Shown here piece by piece: positions 16,338-25,722 of a stretch of 64,000 nt of DNA (position 1 is its first letter; every line of letters begins with the position of its first letter). Source of the DNA: Microbacteriaceae bacterium PS02070. Its GTDB lineage: Bacteria > Actinomycetota > Actinomycetes > Actinomycetales > Microbacteriaceae. A model generated the notes under the pieces. That model made no database searches. It was not told the origin of the DNA and worked only from the letters and a program-made list of their open reading frames with translations. The stretch lies in assembly GCA_029959865.1 (NCBI GenBank), contig JASCPE010000008.1:1-64000 (forward strand), given 5' to 3'. Position numbers and translations under genes: made by a program.

Positions 16338-18212
16338 ATGCAGTTCCACCACCACGGATACGTCTCGACCGACCCCCGGGTGCTCCCGGCGGAAGGATAC
16401 GGCACCCAGCGCCCCGAGGTGCTGCCCGACGAGATGGATGTTCTCATCGTCGGGGCGGGGCCCGCCGGGATGCTGCTGGCCGCGCAGTTGTCGCGGTTCC
16501 CCAGCGTGCGCACCCATATCGTCGAGCGCCGGCCGGGGCGGCTCGCGCTCGGCCAGGCCGACGGTATCCAAGCACGCAGTGTGGAGACCTTCCAGGCGTT
16601 CGGATTCGCGGAGCGGATCACGGCGGAGGCGTATCAGATCGCCGAGATGAACTTCTGGGCGCCCGATCCGGCGGATCGCTCGAAGATCATCCGCACCGCA
16701 CGCGCCGATGATGACCCCCACGGCATCAGCGAGTTCCCGCACCTCATCGTCAATCAGGCACGAGTTCTGGACTACTTCGCCGAGTACGCAGCCAACGGTC
16801 CTGGGCGGGTGCGGCCCGACTTCGGTTGGGAGTTCGTCACCTTGAGTCTTGACCCGGAGGCCGAGTACCCGGTCTCGGTCACACTCCGGTCGACCGGCGA
16901 GGACGGCGACGGCGCTGAGCGTGTCGTGCGTGCGAAGTACGTCGTCGGATGTGACGGGGCGCGCAGCGCTGTCCGTGAGTCGATCGGCCGCAAACTCGTG
17001 GGCCAGTCGGCGATGCATGCGTGGGCTGTGATGGACACGCTCGCTGTCACGGACTTTCCGGATATCCGCATCAAATGCGCCATCCAGTCCGCCGCGGGCA
17101 GCATTCTCCTCATCCCCCGCGAGGGTGGCCACCTCTTCCGGCTCTATGTGGACCTCGGAGAGACGGCGGCCGAGGACCGTGGGGCGGTGCGTCAGACGAC
17201 GGTCGAGCGGGCGATCGAACGCGCCAACGCGATCCTCCAGCCGTACACCCTCGATGTGAAGGACGTCGCCTGGTACAGCGTCTATGAAGTCGGACACCGG
17301 CTGACCGACAAGTTCGACGACGTACCGGAGGGGGAGGAGCGCACGCCGCACGTCTTCATCGCGGGTGACGCCTGTCACACGCACAGCGCCAAAGCTGGTC
17401 AGGGCATGAACGTCTCGATGCAAGACGGGTTCAACCTCGGCTGGAAGCTGGGCTCCGTCCTCACCGGGCGTAGCCCGGAGTCGCTCCTCTCGACCTACTC
17501 GGCGGAGCGCCAGGTGATCGCTCAGAACCTGATCGACTTCGACAAGCAGTGGTCAACGCTCATGGCGAAGAAGCCGAAGGAATTCGATTCCCCCGAGGAG
17601 CTCGCAGAGTTCTACACGTCCACGGCTGAGTTCCCGGCAGGCTTCATGACGCAGTACGAGCCGTCGATGATCGTCGGCGAGGCCACGCACCAGGACCTCG
17701 CCGCGGGATTCCCGATCGGCAAACGGTTCAAATCCGCGCGCGCTGTGCGCGTGGGGGACTCGGTCACCCGGCACCTGGGTCACCACGCCCACGCGGACGG
17801 GCGCTGGCGCATCTACGCTTTCGCCGACCAGGGCGATTCCCTGCTCGAGTCGTGGGCGCAGTGGCTGGGGGAAGCTGCGGACTCTCCCCTCCGTCGGTTC
17901 ACTCCCGCCGGGACGGACCCGGACAGCGTCTTCGACGTGAAGGTGATCTACCCCCGGCGGTATACGGACGTCGAGCTGAGCAAGGTGAACCCCGTCTTCC
18001 TCCCCCGCGTGGGTCCGCACGCCCTCGTCGACTACGAGAAGGTCTGGGCTGCGCACCCCGAAGACGACATCTTCGCGCTCCGAGGTATCTCACCGGACGG
18101 CGCCGTCGTCGTGGTGCGTCCTGACCAGTACGTCGCCCACGTGCTGCCGCTGACGGCCACCACCGAGCTGGCCGATTTCTTCTCCCAGAACATGCGGGCG
18201 CAGGACGCCTGA
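16338..18212 (+). CDS. FAD-dependent aromatic hydroxylase (MobA / phenol 2-monooxygenase type)
   Basis: This 624-residue class A flavoprotein hydroxylates an aromatic ring with NAD(P)H and oxygen. Domains: Rossmann FAD fold (VLIVGAGPAGMLLAAQL, about residues 35-51), a DG motif (YVVGCDGARSAVRESIG, about 205-221), the GD motif VFIAGDACHTHSAKAGQGMN (about 342-361), and a C-terminal thioredoxin-like domain (about 450-620). The closest family I recognise is 3-hydroxybenzoate 4-monooxygenase (MobA) and phenol hydroxylases. AGGAAGGA precedes the ATG. It is cotranscribed with the MHS transporter. As the hpa genes need homoprotocatechuate, it may hydroxylate 3- or 4-hydroxyphenylacetate in place of HpaBC; this is untested inference. 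Confidence 0.88.
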   Translation: MQFHHHGYVSTDPRVLPAEGYGTQRPEVLPDEMDVLIVGAGPAGMLLAAQLSRFPSVRTHIVERRPGRLALGQADGIQARSVETFQAFGFAERITAEAYQIAEMNFWAPDPADRSKIIRTARADDDPHGISEFPHLIVNQARVLDYFAEYAANGPGRVRPDFGWEFVTLSLDPEAEYPVSVTLRSTGEDGDGAERVVRAKYVVGCDGARSAVRESIGRKLVGQSAMHAWAVMDTLAVTDFPDIRIKCAIQSAAGSILLIPREGGHLFRLYVDLGETAAEDRGAVRQTTVERAIERANAILQPYTLDVKDVAWYSVYEVGHRLTDKFDDVPEGEERTPHVFIAGDACHTHSAKAGQGMNVSMQDGFNLGWKLGSVLTGRSPESLLSTYSAERQVIAQNLIDFDKQWSTLMAKKPKEFDSPEELAEFYTSTAEFPAGFMTQYEPSMIVGEATHQDLAAGFPIGKRFKSARAVRVGDSVTRHLGHHAHADGRWRIYAFADQGDSLLESWAQWLGEAADSPLRRFTPAGTDPDSVFDVKVIYPRRYTDVELSKVNPVFLPRVGPHALVDYEKVWAAHPEDDIFALRGISPDGAVVVVRPDQYVAHVLPLTATTELADFFSQNMRAQDA

Positions 18213-18213
18213 G

Positions 18214-19878
18214 TCAGTCCTTCGGCGCAGAGTTCACTCGGTAGATCTCCTCCTGGTACGGCGCGACGACCTCGCGAGAGACGCGCAGATCCAGGAGGAG
18301 ATAGGGGCGCTCGGCGGCCGGAGCGGAGGCCCACTCGGCGAGCGCGTCGAGGTCCGCGAGCTCACGCACGACGACTCCACGAGCACCGACGGCGGAGGCG
18401 ATGCCGGCGAAGTCCACATCCGGGATGAGCATCGGCTCGGGTGCGAGTCCCTTCCGTCCGTAGAGGTGCACTTCGGCGCCATACGCCCCGTCGTTCCACA
18501 CCACCGCCAGGCCGTGGCCGCCGGCGACTCGGACGGCCGACTCGATGTCCGCCAGGGCCATCAAGCCGCCGCCGTCACCGGTCGTCAGGACCGTGACCGC
18601 GTGGGGCTTGGCCATGACCGCTCCCGGGACGCTGGGGAACCCGAGTCCGATCGACTGGAAGGCCGTTCCCACCATGAGCATGCGATCGGGGGCGGCAACG
18701 GGCCAGTACATGTTCGCCCATCCGATGAAGTGGCCGCCGTCTGAGACGACGACACGATCCTCGGGGAGAAGCTCGCCGATGCGTCGGGCAGCGGCGCGGG
18801 GGTCGAGGCGTCCGTCCGGTCCGAACTCAGGACCCGACTCCCTTTCGCGCAGCGGCGCGAACTCGATCGACTCGCGCCATCCGGACGGATCGCGGTCCAG
18901 CTCGCCGATCTCTCGGACGAGGTCCTGCGCGATCGTCCGTGCATCGCCGCGAAGATAACCGCCGACGTGCGGGTGCGTGGCGGCCGGCGCGAGGTCGATC
19001 TGCACGACACGGGTCGTGGGGGAGAAGAGAGCGCCGAAGCGGGTCGTGAACTGATTGAGCGATGCTCCGAAGACGACAGCGACATCGGCGTCGCGGATCA
19101 GGTCCATGGCTGCCTCCGCCCCGAATCCGCCGGTCACACCGAGGTCGAACTCGCCGCGCGGGAAGATGCCGCGTCCGAGGGCCGTCGTTGCCGTCACGGC
19201 TCCGACGAGGTCGGCGAGTTCTCCGAGTGCGGCCCCCGCTCCGGAGGTCCACGCGCCGCGACCGGCCAAGAGGAACGGCCGCTCTGCGCGGGACAACTCC
19301 GCTGCCAGGCGCGCGATCGCAGCGCGGGTGAACGCGTCGGACGGTGCGAGAGGGCTCGGCAGCTGAAGCGGCGGCAGGTCGGGGATCGGTCCGCCCTCGA
19401 GCGGCGCGACGTCGTAGGGGATCGCGAGGACAGTGGGAACTCGGTAGGTGAGGGCGTGCTCGATTGCGATCTGCGTCGTGGCTGCGGCATCGGTGCGGCC
19501 GACCGTGTACGTGCGCGCCCCGACGGCGGAGGCGAGCGCGATCTGATCGACGTCCCACGCGCGCGGGCCCGACGTCGGCTCGTCGCCGACGACGAGGACG
19601 AGCGGTACCCGTGCCTGCACGGACTCGGCGAGGGCCGTCAGGGTGTTGGTGAACCCGGCCCCGTAGGTCGCGGTCGCGGCGGCGAGCCGACCCGACGCGC
19701 GGTGGAATGCGTCGGCAGCGACGACGGCACCTGCCTCGTGCCGGACCGCCGTGAATGTGGCGTCGGTGTCACGTTCAAGAGTGTCCAGGAACCAGGCGTT
19801 GCCATTGCCCATCAGGCCGAAGACATGATCGATGTGCGTGGCGAGGGTGCGAGCGACGTGAGCGGAGACGGTGGGCAT
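18214..19878 (-). CDS. Thiamine diphosphate-dependent enzyme (acetolactate synthase / 2-oxoacid decarboxylase family)
   Basis: This 554-residue protein has the three-domain TPP fold. The cofactor-activating glutamate is E48 in VRHEAGAVVAADAFHRASG, the central domain is at about 190-330, and the TPP/Mg motif runs from GDG at 434 to N462 (VVWNDGAYGAEV). Family members include acetolactate synthase, benzoylformate and phenylpyruvate decarboxylases. Its specificity is not readable. Its position next to the hydroxylase suggests a 2-oxoacid decarboxylase acting on an aryl-pyruvate or aryl-glyoxylate, feeding the pathway. It converges with the monooxygenase gene with a one-base gap. Confidence 0.85.
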   Translation of the reverse strand: MPTVSAHVARTLATHIDHVFGLMGNGNAWFLDTLERDTDATFTAVRHEAGAVVAADAFHRASGRLAAATATYGAGFTNTLTALAESVQARVPLVLVVGDEPTSGPRAWDVDQIALASAVGARTYTVGRTDAAATTQIAIEHALTYRVPTVLAIPYDVAPLEGGPIPDLPPLQLPSPLAPSDAFTRAAIARLAAELSRAERPFLLAGRGAWTSGAGAALGELADLVGAVTATTALGRGIFPRGEFDLGVTGGFGAEAAMDLIRDADVAVVFGASLNQFTTRFGALFSPTTRVVQIDLAPAATHPHVGGYLRGDARTIAQDLVREIGELDRDPSGWRESIEFAPLRERESGPEFGPDGRLDPRAAARRIGELLPEDRVVVSDGGHFIGWANMYWPVAAPDRMLMVGTAFQSIGLGFPSVPGAVMAKPHAVTVLTTGDGGGLMALADIESAVRVAGGHGLAVVWNDGAYGAEVHLYGRKGLAPEPMLIPDVDFAGIASAVGARGVVVRELADLDALAEWASAPAAERPYLLLDLRVSREVVAPYQEEIYRVNSAPKD

Positions 19879-19983
19879 GGCAATGCCTTTCGAGACGGAA
19901 CGGGAGTGGCCGTATGTGTCTCGCGCGCCCCGCGGGGTGGCTGCGTGCTCATTTTTCGAGCACCGGCATCAGAGCCGGACAAG

Positions 19984-19997
19984 GTGAGTATACGACG
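19984..19997 (-). promoter_or_regulatory. Second TCGTATAY element upstream of the TPP-enzyme gene
   Basis: The minus strand reads GTCGTATACTCA here, with the palindromic core GTATAC at 19988-19993. It shares TCGTATAY with the operator candidate at 14811-14822. The same bases contain a -10-like TATACT for the TPP-enzyme gene, about 110 bases upstream of its start. This suggests the TPP enzyme belongs to the same regulon; the -35 is poor. Confidence 0.4.
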
Positions 19998-19999
19998 CC

Positions 20000-21442
20000 T
20001 CAGCGTGACGCGTGACGATCCAGGAACGCGTAGACCTCGCCCTCGTCCACTCCGGGGAACGCTCCGCGGGGGAGGGGGGAGAACATCTGCATGTGGACAC
20101 GAGCGCTCGGCCAGGCGCTTCCCTCCCACCGACGGGTGAGCTCTTCGTCCGGCCGACGGCAGCAGGCATCGTCGGGGCACGTGGAGGTGGCCCGGGCCTG
20201 CGTCTCACGACCGCGGAACCAGCGTGCGTCGTCGAAGGGAACGCCGACCGTAATCGAGAACTCGCCGTCGGAGGTGGATCCGGTCTGACTCGAGCACCAG
20301 AACGTGCCAGCGGGAGTGTCGGTGTACTGGTAGTGCTCGGTGGTGCGGTTCTGTACCTGGAACGCCGACCGCGCCGCGAACTTCGCGCACAGGATCTGAC
20401 CCTCCACGGACCCGGTGACATCCATCGGCAGGGGCAGCTCATCGTTCTCGTACACGCGGGAGATTCCTCCGGAGGCATCGACGCGCAGAAAGTGGAGCGG
20501 GATGTCGAGGTGCTCGGTGAGCAGGTTCGTCAACCGCATCCCGGCGGCTTCGTGGGTGACCCCGAACGCATCGCGGAAGTCTTCGACGGCGAGGTTGCGA
20601 TCCTTCTTGGCCTGCTGGAGGAAGGCGACCGAGGCCTGCTCGGGCATGAGGCAGGCGGCCGCGAAGTAATTGATCTCCAGTCGTTGACGTAGGAAGTGCG
20701 CGTAGTCGCTCGGCGGTGAGTGATCCAGGAGCCGATGCGCCATCGCCTGAAGCGCCATCGAGCGCAGCCCATGCCCCCCGGGGATGGACGCAGGTGGCAG
20801 GTAGATGCGACCGTTCTGCAGATCCATCACAGATCGGGCGGAGTGGGGGAGGTCATTGACGTAGATCAACTCGAAGCCGAGCTGGTCGGCCATGATGCTC
20901 ACGGTGCGGTGAGTCAGTGCTCCCGACGTGTGGCCGGCGGCCCGGAGCTGCTTCTCGGCGAGCTGCTCGATCTCCGGCAGATAGTTGTTGCGCTCTCGCA
21001 TCCACAGGCGAAGGTCCGTGTTGGCGCGGCGGGCCTCCTCCGGCGTCGCGATTGCTTCACGCTCACGACGTGCGAGCTCTCGATGGAGGCCGAGGATCGA
21101 TTCGAGCGTCTCGTCCGACATCGTTTTGGACACGCGCACCGGTGGGATGCCGAGACGTTGGAAGACGGGACTGCGTTGCGCGCGTTCCAGCTCGAGTTCC
21201 CGGGCGGCACGAGGATTCGGTGGCTCCGGTGCCAGGAGGTCGGCCACCTCGACGTGCGTGGCTTCGGCGATCTGCTGGAGGAGGGAAAGTTTGGGTTCTC
21301 TCTTACCGTTCTCGATGAGGCTCAGCTGGCTCCCGGCCACGCCGACGCGTTCGCCAAGTTGGTCCAGGGTCAGGCCGCGAGAAGTCCGGTAGTGACGGAT
21401 GCGATGACCGAGAGTGGAGAGGACGAGCGTCGTCGGTGCCAT
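20000..21442 (-). CDS. XRE-family regulator with ImmA/IrrE-like and DUF2083 domains (RamB/ScfR type)
   Basis: This 480-residue regulator has an N-terminal helix-turn-helix (LGHRIRHYRTSRGLTLDQLG ... AGSQLSLIENGKREPKLSLL, about 11-60), a central ImmA/IrrE-like domain (about 165-300) and a C-terminal DUF2083-type region with cysteines (C-rich stretch STCPDDACCRRP). The metallopeptidase motif is degenerate (MAHRLLDH rather than HExxH), as expected of transcription factors of this group. RamB controls acetate and PEP-pyruvate node genes in Corynebacterium and is divergent from or acts on such genes; here the neighbour is pckG. A -10-like TAGGAT on the minus strand lies 11 bases before the ATG, so the transcript may be nearly leaderless. 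Confidence 0.9.
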   Translation of the reverse strand: MAPTTLVLSTLGHRIRHYRTSRGLTLDQLGERVGVAGSQLSLIENGKREPKLSLLQQIAEATHVEVADLLAPEPPNPRAARELELERAQRSPVFQRLGIPPVRVSKTMSDETLESILGLHRELARREREAIATPEEARRANTDLRLWMRERNNYLPEIEQLAEKQLRAAGHTSGALTHRTVSIMADQLGFELIYVNDLPHSARSVMDLQNGRIYLPPASIPGGHGLRSMALQAMAHRLLDHSPPSDYAHFLRQRLEINYFAAACLMPEQASVAFLQQAKKDRNLAVEDFRDAFGVTHEAAGMRLTNLLTEHLDIPLHFLRVDASGGISRVYENDELPLPMDVTGSVEGQILCAKFAARSAFQVQNRTTEHYQYTDTPAGTFWCSSQTGSTSDGEFSITVGVPFDDARWFRGRETQARATSTCPDDACCRRPDEELTRRWEGSAWPSARVHMQMFSPLPRGAFPGVDEGEVYAFLDRHASR

Positions 21443-21525
21443 TCTTTGAGCTTATCCTAAAGAAACGAGATTCTTAAAGGCTTAGTTCATGGCAAGACGC
21501 TGCAATGAGGCGGGAAAGTTGTAAA
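21442..21525. promoter_or_regulatory. Triple TTCTTTRAG-like motif and AAAGTTGTAAA box in the regulator-pckG intergenic region
   Basis: Three related 9-mers occur between the divergent genes: TTCTTTGAG (21442-21450), the reverse complement of CTAAAGAA (21457-21464) and TTCTTAAAG (21471-21479), spaced about 14 bases. A further AAAGTTGTAAA (21515-21525) lies 26 bases before pckG and is reminiscent of AAAGTTTGCAAA-type RamB sites known to me from Corynebacterium. The first cluster covers the regulator's own start, which suggests autoregulation. Confidence 0.45.
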
Positions 21526-21550
21526 TACCCACCTCGCCGAAGGAGCTCAG

Positions 21551-23434
21551 ATGGCCATCGCCAACCTCTTCACTCGTTCCGCCGCCCCCGCGATCGTCCC
21601 GGCCGCCCCGGTGTACGGATCCCGCCCCGACTACTCTTCGGGCGCCATGGCCGACCTGTACGCGTGGGTGGACAGCATCGCTGAACTCACTCAGCCCGAC
21701 CGCGTGCACTGGGTCGACGGGTCTCGCTCAGAGAATGAAGCGCTTCTGCGCGAGCAGGTCGAAGAGGGCAAGCTCATCAAGCTGAACCCCGAATGGCGTC
21801 CCGGCTCCTACCTCGCCCGCTCTCACCCGAGCGACGTGGCGCGGACCGAGGCGCGCACCTTCATCGCCTCCGAGCGGGAGGAGGATGCCGGACCGACGAA
21901 CAACTGGGCCGCGCCGGACGAGATCCGCGCCACCATCACCCCCCTTTTCGAGGGATCGATGCGCGGGCGCACGATGTACGTCGTTCCGTTCTCGATGGGT
22001 GCGGTGGGCGGCCCGCTCTCTCACATCGGCGTTCAGATCACGGATAGTGCCTACGCGGTGACCTCGATCGGGATCATGACACGTGTCGGCACAGCCGTCC
22101 TGGACCAGATCGCAGAGGGCAAGCCGTGGGTGAAGACCGTTCACTCAGTCGGCGCACCGCTGGAGCCGGGCGAGAAGGACGTTGCATGGCCGTGCAACGA
22201 CGAGAAGTACATCGTGCATTTTCCGGACACCCTCGAGGTCTGGTCGTACGGCTCCGGGTACGGTGGCAACGCCATTCTCGCCAAGAAGTGCTTCGCCCTG
22301 CGGATCGCCTCGGTGATCGGACGCGATGAGGGCTGGCTCGCCGAGCACATGCTGCTGATCCGGGTCATCGACCCTGCCGGCAAGGCGTACCACGTCGCCG
22401 CCGCCTTCCCTTCGGCGTGCGGGAAGACGAACCTCGCCATGCTGCGCCCGACCATCCCCGGATGGCGGGTGGAGACCCTCGGCGACGACATCGCCTGGAT
22501 CCGGCCCGGGGAAGACGGGCGCCTGTGGGCCATCAACCCAGAGGCAGGGTTCTTCGGTGTCGCACCGGGAACCGGCGAGTCGACGAACGTCACGGCCGTC
22601 GAGACGCTCTGGGGGAACACGATCTTCACTAACGTCGCGCTGCGCCCGGACGGCGACGTCTGGTGGGAGGGTCTCACCGACGATGCCCCCGCGGAACTCA
22701 TCGACTGGGAGGGGAACCCGTGGACGCCCGAATCCGGACGTCTCGCTGCCCACCCCAACTCGCGCTTCACTGTCAGCGCTGGCCAGTGCCCCCAGATCGC
22801 GCCGGACTGGGACGCCCCCGAAGGCGTGCCGCTCGATGCCATCCTCTTCGGCGGTCGCCGCGCTACGAATGTGCCCCTGGTCGTGGAGGCGACGGACTGG
22901 ACGCACGGCGTCTTCATCGGCTCGAACATTTCCTCTGAGCGCACGGCCGCCGCTGAGGGAACGGTCGGAGAGTTGCGCCGCGACCCGTTCGCGATGCTCC
23001 CGTTCTGCGGGTACAACATGGCGGACTACTTCAGCCACTGGCTCAAGGTGGGTCAGGCGCTGCGTTTCGACCGTGCGCCACGCATCTTCCAGGTCAACTG
23101 GTTCCGCAAGGGGTCTGACGGTCGGTTCCTCTGGCCGGGCTTCGGAGACAATTCTCGAGTTATCGACTGGATCATCCGCCGCGTCGACGGCTCGGTCGAC
23201 GCCGTGGACAGCCCGATTGGCCGACTCCCGAAGGTTGAGGACCTGAACCTTGACGGCATCGATGTGCCTGCGGAAGACCTCGAGGAGTTGTTTGCGGTGG
23301 ATCCCGACCTCTGGCTCCAGGAAGCTGACCTCACCGAGGAGTTCTACGCCACCTTCGACGGGCGCGTCCCCGCCCCCCTGCAATCCGAACTGTCGGCCCT
23401 GCGCTACCGTCTCCGGCAGGCAACGCAATCCTGA
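21551..23434 (+). CDS. pckG: Phosphoenolpyruvate carboxykinase (GTP)
   Basis: At 627 residues this is a typical GTP-dependent PEP carboxykinase, converting oxaloacetate and GTP to PEP in gluconeogenesis. Seen: the reactive cysteine and P-loop in FPSACGKTN (C290), [10 protein letters not shown], the kinase loop [13 protein letters not shown], and [14 protein letters not shown]. The ATG is preceded by GAAGGAG. It is divergent from a RamB-like regulator, consistent with control by growth on acetate or other gluconeogenic substrates (such as products of the aromatic pathway). A strong terminator follows. Confidence 0.97.
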   Translation: MAIANLFTRSAAPAIVPAAPVYGSRPDYSSGAMADLYAWVDSIAELTQPDRVHWVDGSRSENEALLREQVEEGKLIKLNPEWRPGSYLARSHPSDVARTEARTFIASEREEDAGPTNNWAAPDEIRATITPLFEGSMRGRTMYVVPFSMGAVGGPLSHIGVQITDSAYAVTSIGIMTRVGTAVLDQIAEGKPWVKTVHSVGAPLEPGEKDVAWPCNDEKYIVHFPDTLEVWSYGSGYGGNAILAKKCFALRIASVIGRDEGWLAEHMLLIRVIDPAGKAYHVAAAFPSACGKTNLAMLRPTIPGWRVETLGDDIAWIRPGEDGRLWAINPEAGFFGVAPGTGESTNVTAVETLWGNTIFTNVALRPDGDVWWEGLTDDAPAELIDWEGNPWTPESGRLAAHPNSRFTVSAGQCPQIAPDWDAPEGVPLDAILFGGRRATNVPLVVEATDWTHGVFIGSNISSERTAAAEGTVGELRRDPFAMLPFCGYNMADYFSHWLKVGQALRFDRAPRIFQVNWFRKGSDGRFLWPGFGDNSRVIDWIIRRVDGSVDAVDSPIGRLPKVEDLNLDGIDVPAEDLEELFAVDPDLWLQEADLTEEFYATFDGRVPAPLQSELSALRYRLRQATQS

Positions 23435-23442
23435 GAACGGTC

Positions 23443-23482
23443 AAGAATCGCCCCCTCGCGTCAGAGCGAGGGGGCGATTCTT
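23443..23482 (+). terminator. Rho-independent-like terminator after pckG
   Basis: A perfect 17-bp stem (23443-23459 with 23466-23482) with a six-base loop follows the pckG stop by eight bases. The stem is GC-rich in the middle and flanked by AAGAA/TTCTT, so it can act in both directions; it also ends transcription of the convergent ABC exporter gene. Confidence 0.9.
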
Positions 23483-23493
23483 GTGCGCCGGGG

Positions 23494-25359
23494 CTACACG
23501 AGGAGCTGGTGTCGTGCGAGCTCGCGATAGAGCGGAGTTGTTGCGAGGAGCTCATCGTGGGTGCCGCGGCCGACGACGCGCCCCTGGTCGAGGACGACGA
23601 TGAGGTCGCTGTCGACGACGGTGGAGAGGCGGTGCGCAATCACGATGAGCGTGCGTCCTTCGGAGACGGCGTCGATCGCATCGCGCATCCGCTGTTCATT
23701 GAGGCCGTCGAGCGATGACGTTGACTCGTCCAAGAGCAGGATGGGAGGTGCTGCGAGGAGCGTCCGCGCGATCGCCAGCCTCTGGCGCTCGCCGCCGGAG
23801 AGCATGACGCCGCTCTCACCGACGGGGGTGTCCAGGCCCAGCTCGTTGCGCTCGACCACATCGGAGAGGTTGACAGCGTCGAGGACGCGCAGGCAGTCCG
23901 CATCGGTGGCGTCCGGGGACGCAAGCCGAAGATTCTCGGCGAGCGTCCCGGCGAGGGTCGGGGCATCCTGCTCGACGTACCCGAGGAGGCTGCGAAGTTC
24001 CGCACGCGGCATCCGACGCACGTCGCTCCCGTTCACCAGCACGGCACCGGAGTCCGGGTCGTAGAAGCGTTCGATCAACGACAGGGTGGTGCTCTTGCCG
24101 GCACCGGATGGCCCGACGAGGGCGACGCGGGCGCCGCGCGGCACGCGGAAGGAGACGCCGCGAAGGACTTCTCGCTCGGTCGTTCGGACGGTCTCTTCGG
24201 GCAGTCCGTGGATGAGTTCGAATGCCTCATCCTCGGAAGCGCGGCGCGCGCGGACGACGGTCTCCGGGTACGCGAAGTGGACGTCGACGAACTCGATCGC
24301 CGCCTCGGAGACTGGTTCGACGGGGGCCTCAGCGGCGATCCTCGCATCGTCGGCGTCTTCGGCAGGGAGGTTGATGACCTCCTGAATGCGGCCGAGGGCG
24401 CCCAGCGCCTGGCTGACCGAGGTGATCGCGCCGAAGAAGGAGGCCAAGGGTTCCACCAGGAAGAACAGGAACATGACGAAGGTCACCAGCTGGGCGATCG
24501 AGATCGCGCCGGAGGCAACTCGGAAGCCGCCGAGCCCGAGTACGACGAGGAGCGACAGTTGCAGGGCGATACCGGCAACGGGCACGACGAATGCCGATGC
24601 GCGCGCCACCCGCACGCCCGCATCGTAGGCGCGACGCGCGGATTGACCGATGGCCTCCTCTTCCCGCGCGGAGGCGCCTGATGCGCGCACCGTCCGGATG
24701 GCTCCCACGGCCCGCTCGACTCCGGAGGCGAGGCGACCGACCTCCTCTTGCTGCGTCTCCGTGGCGCTCCTGATCCGCCCGCTGAGGCTCACGACGACGA
24801 GGATCGAACCCACCACGACGAAGAGGATGAGGATGAGCAGGAGCGGGTCGATCAGTGCCATCGCTACGATCGCGCCGACAAAGATGAGCAGGTTTCCGAT
24901 GGAGTCCGCAAGTCCCTGGGTCAGAACGGCGTAGAGGAGCGTGGTGTCGGTCCCGACTCGCGAGACGAGGTCACCGGTGCGGCGCGAATCGTACTCGCGC
25001 ACGGGGAGGCGAAGGAGCTGGGCAATGAGGCGGCGCCTGCTGGAGAACACGACCGCGGTCCCCGTGCGCTGGAGGAGGTAGTGCTGCCACGCACCAATGA
25101 TGGAGGCGACGATGACGAGGGCGATGAGCGCCCAGACGAGCAGCGTCAGCGTGTCGCCGGACTGAACGCGCTCGATGACCGCTCCCACGACGAGCGGTTG
25201 GGCGAGTGTCGCCACGGCACCGAGGACGCTGAGAAGCGCCACCAAGACGAGGATCGCCTTGTGCTCGGCGAGGTAGGGCCACAGTTCATGAATCCGGGCG
25301 CGAGGTCCGTCGGCCGGTGCGCGACCACGGCGACGCCGCGTGGGAGAGGGGGATGACAA
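23494..25359 (-). CDS. ABC transporter, fused permease and ATP-binding (exporter type)
   Basis: The 621-residue half-transporter has a six-helix membrane domain (about 30-335) and a C-terminal nucleotide-binding domain with Walker A GPSGAGKST, signature LSGGERQR, Walker B ILLLDESTSSLD and the switch histidine IAHRLST. A charged insert of about 40 residues (VVRARRASEDEAFELIHGLP...) sits at the start of the ATPase domain. No ATG exists before the first helix; TTG at 25359 with GAAAGG seven bases upstream is the best start. It probably acts as a homodimer exporting a lipid, drug or peptide. A small HTH protein gene lies 19 bases upstream. Confidence 0.88.
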   Translation of the reverse strand: MSSPSPTRRRRGRAPADGPRARIHELWPYLAEHKAILVLVALLSVLGAVATLAQPLVVGAVIERVQSGDTLTLLVWALIALVIVASIIGAWQHYLLQRTGTAVVFSSRRRLIAQLLRLPVREYDSRRTGDLVSRVGTDTTLLYAVLTQGLADSIGNLLIFVGAIVAMALIDPLLLILILFVVVGSILVVVSLSGRIRSATETQQEEVGRLASGVERAVGAIRTVRASGASAREEEAIGQSARRAYDAGVRVARASAFVVPVAGIALQLSLLVVLGLGGFRVASGAISIAQLVTFVMFLFFLVEPLASFFGAITSVSQALGALGRIQEVINLPAEDADDARIAAEAPVEPVSEAAIEFVDVHFAYPETVVRARRASEDEAFELIHGLPEETVRTTEREVLRGVSFRVPRGARVALVGPSGAGKSTTLSLIERFYDPDSGAVLVNGSDVRRMPRAELRSLLGYVEQDAPTLAGTLAENLRLASPDATDADCLRVLDAVNLSDVVERNELGLDTPVGESGVMLSGGERQRLAIARTLLAAPPILLLDESTSSLDGLNEQRMRDAIDAVSEGRTLIVIAHRLSTVVDSDLIVVLDQGRVVGRGTHDELLATTPLYRELARHQLLV

Positions 25360-25378
25360 CGGATGACCTTTCGAGATG

Positions 25379-25582
25379 TCAGAGACGGCCGAACTTCTTG
25401 TGCGCGGCCTGCCGGGAGATGCCGAGGCACAGTGCGATGGCTTCCCACGATTGTCCCGCGGCGCGGGCGCGGCGTACCTGGAGCGCTTCTTCACGGGCGA
25501 GGGAGGCGCGTGCGTCGCGGATGCGCCGCAGTTCACGCAGCGGTTCGCGGTTCGCATCGTCCGCTGTCGCCGTGGTCGCCAT
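25379..25582 (-). CDS. Small helix-turn-helix protein
   Basis: This 67-residue protein has a basic, helical N-terminal half (RRIRDARASLAREEALQVRRAR) and a C-terminal helix-turn-helix: QSWEAIALCLGISRQAAHKKFGRL. It resembles small MerR/AsiX-like or homeodomain-like DNA-binding proteins found in actinobacteria. It precedes the ABC exporter gene by 19 bases on the same strand and probably shares its transcript, so it may regulate the exporter. The fit of HTH and helix lengths makes it a real gene despite its size. Confidence 0.75.
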   Translation of the reverse strand: MATTATADDANREPLRELRRIRDARASLAREEALQVRRARAAGQSWEAIALCLGISRQAAHKKFGRL

Positions 25583-25722
25583 GCGTCAACCCTAGTTGAC
25601 GTGCGAAGCTCGCGCCACTTAACGGCGCGGACGACTTCTTTCCCCGTGTCGGGGACGCGGGGTCTCAGAATCATCCCCTCGAGGTGGCGTCCTCAGTCAG
25701 AACGCCGGGCTGGTTGGGATGA

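Noticed and set aside
25360-25674. Extended start of the ABC exporter frame
   Set aside because: The extension overlaps the HTH gene in another frame and has no similarity to exporter N-termini.
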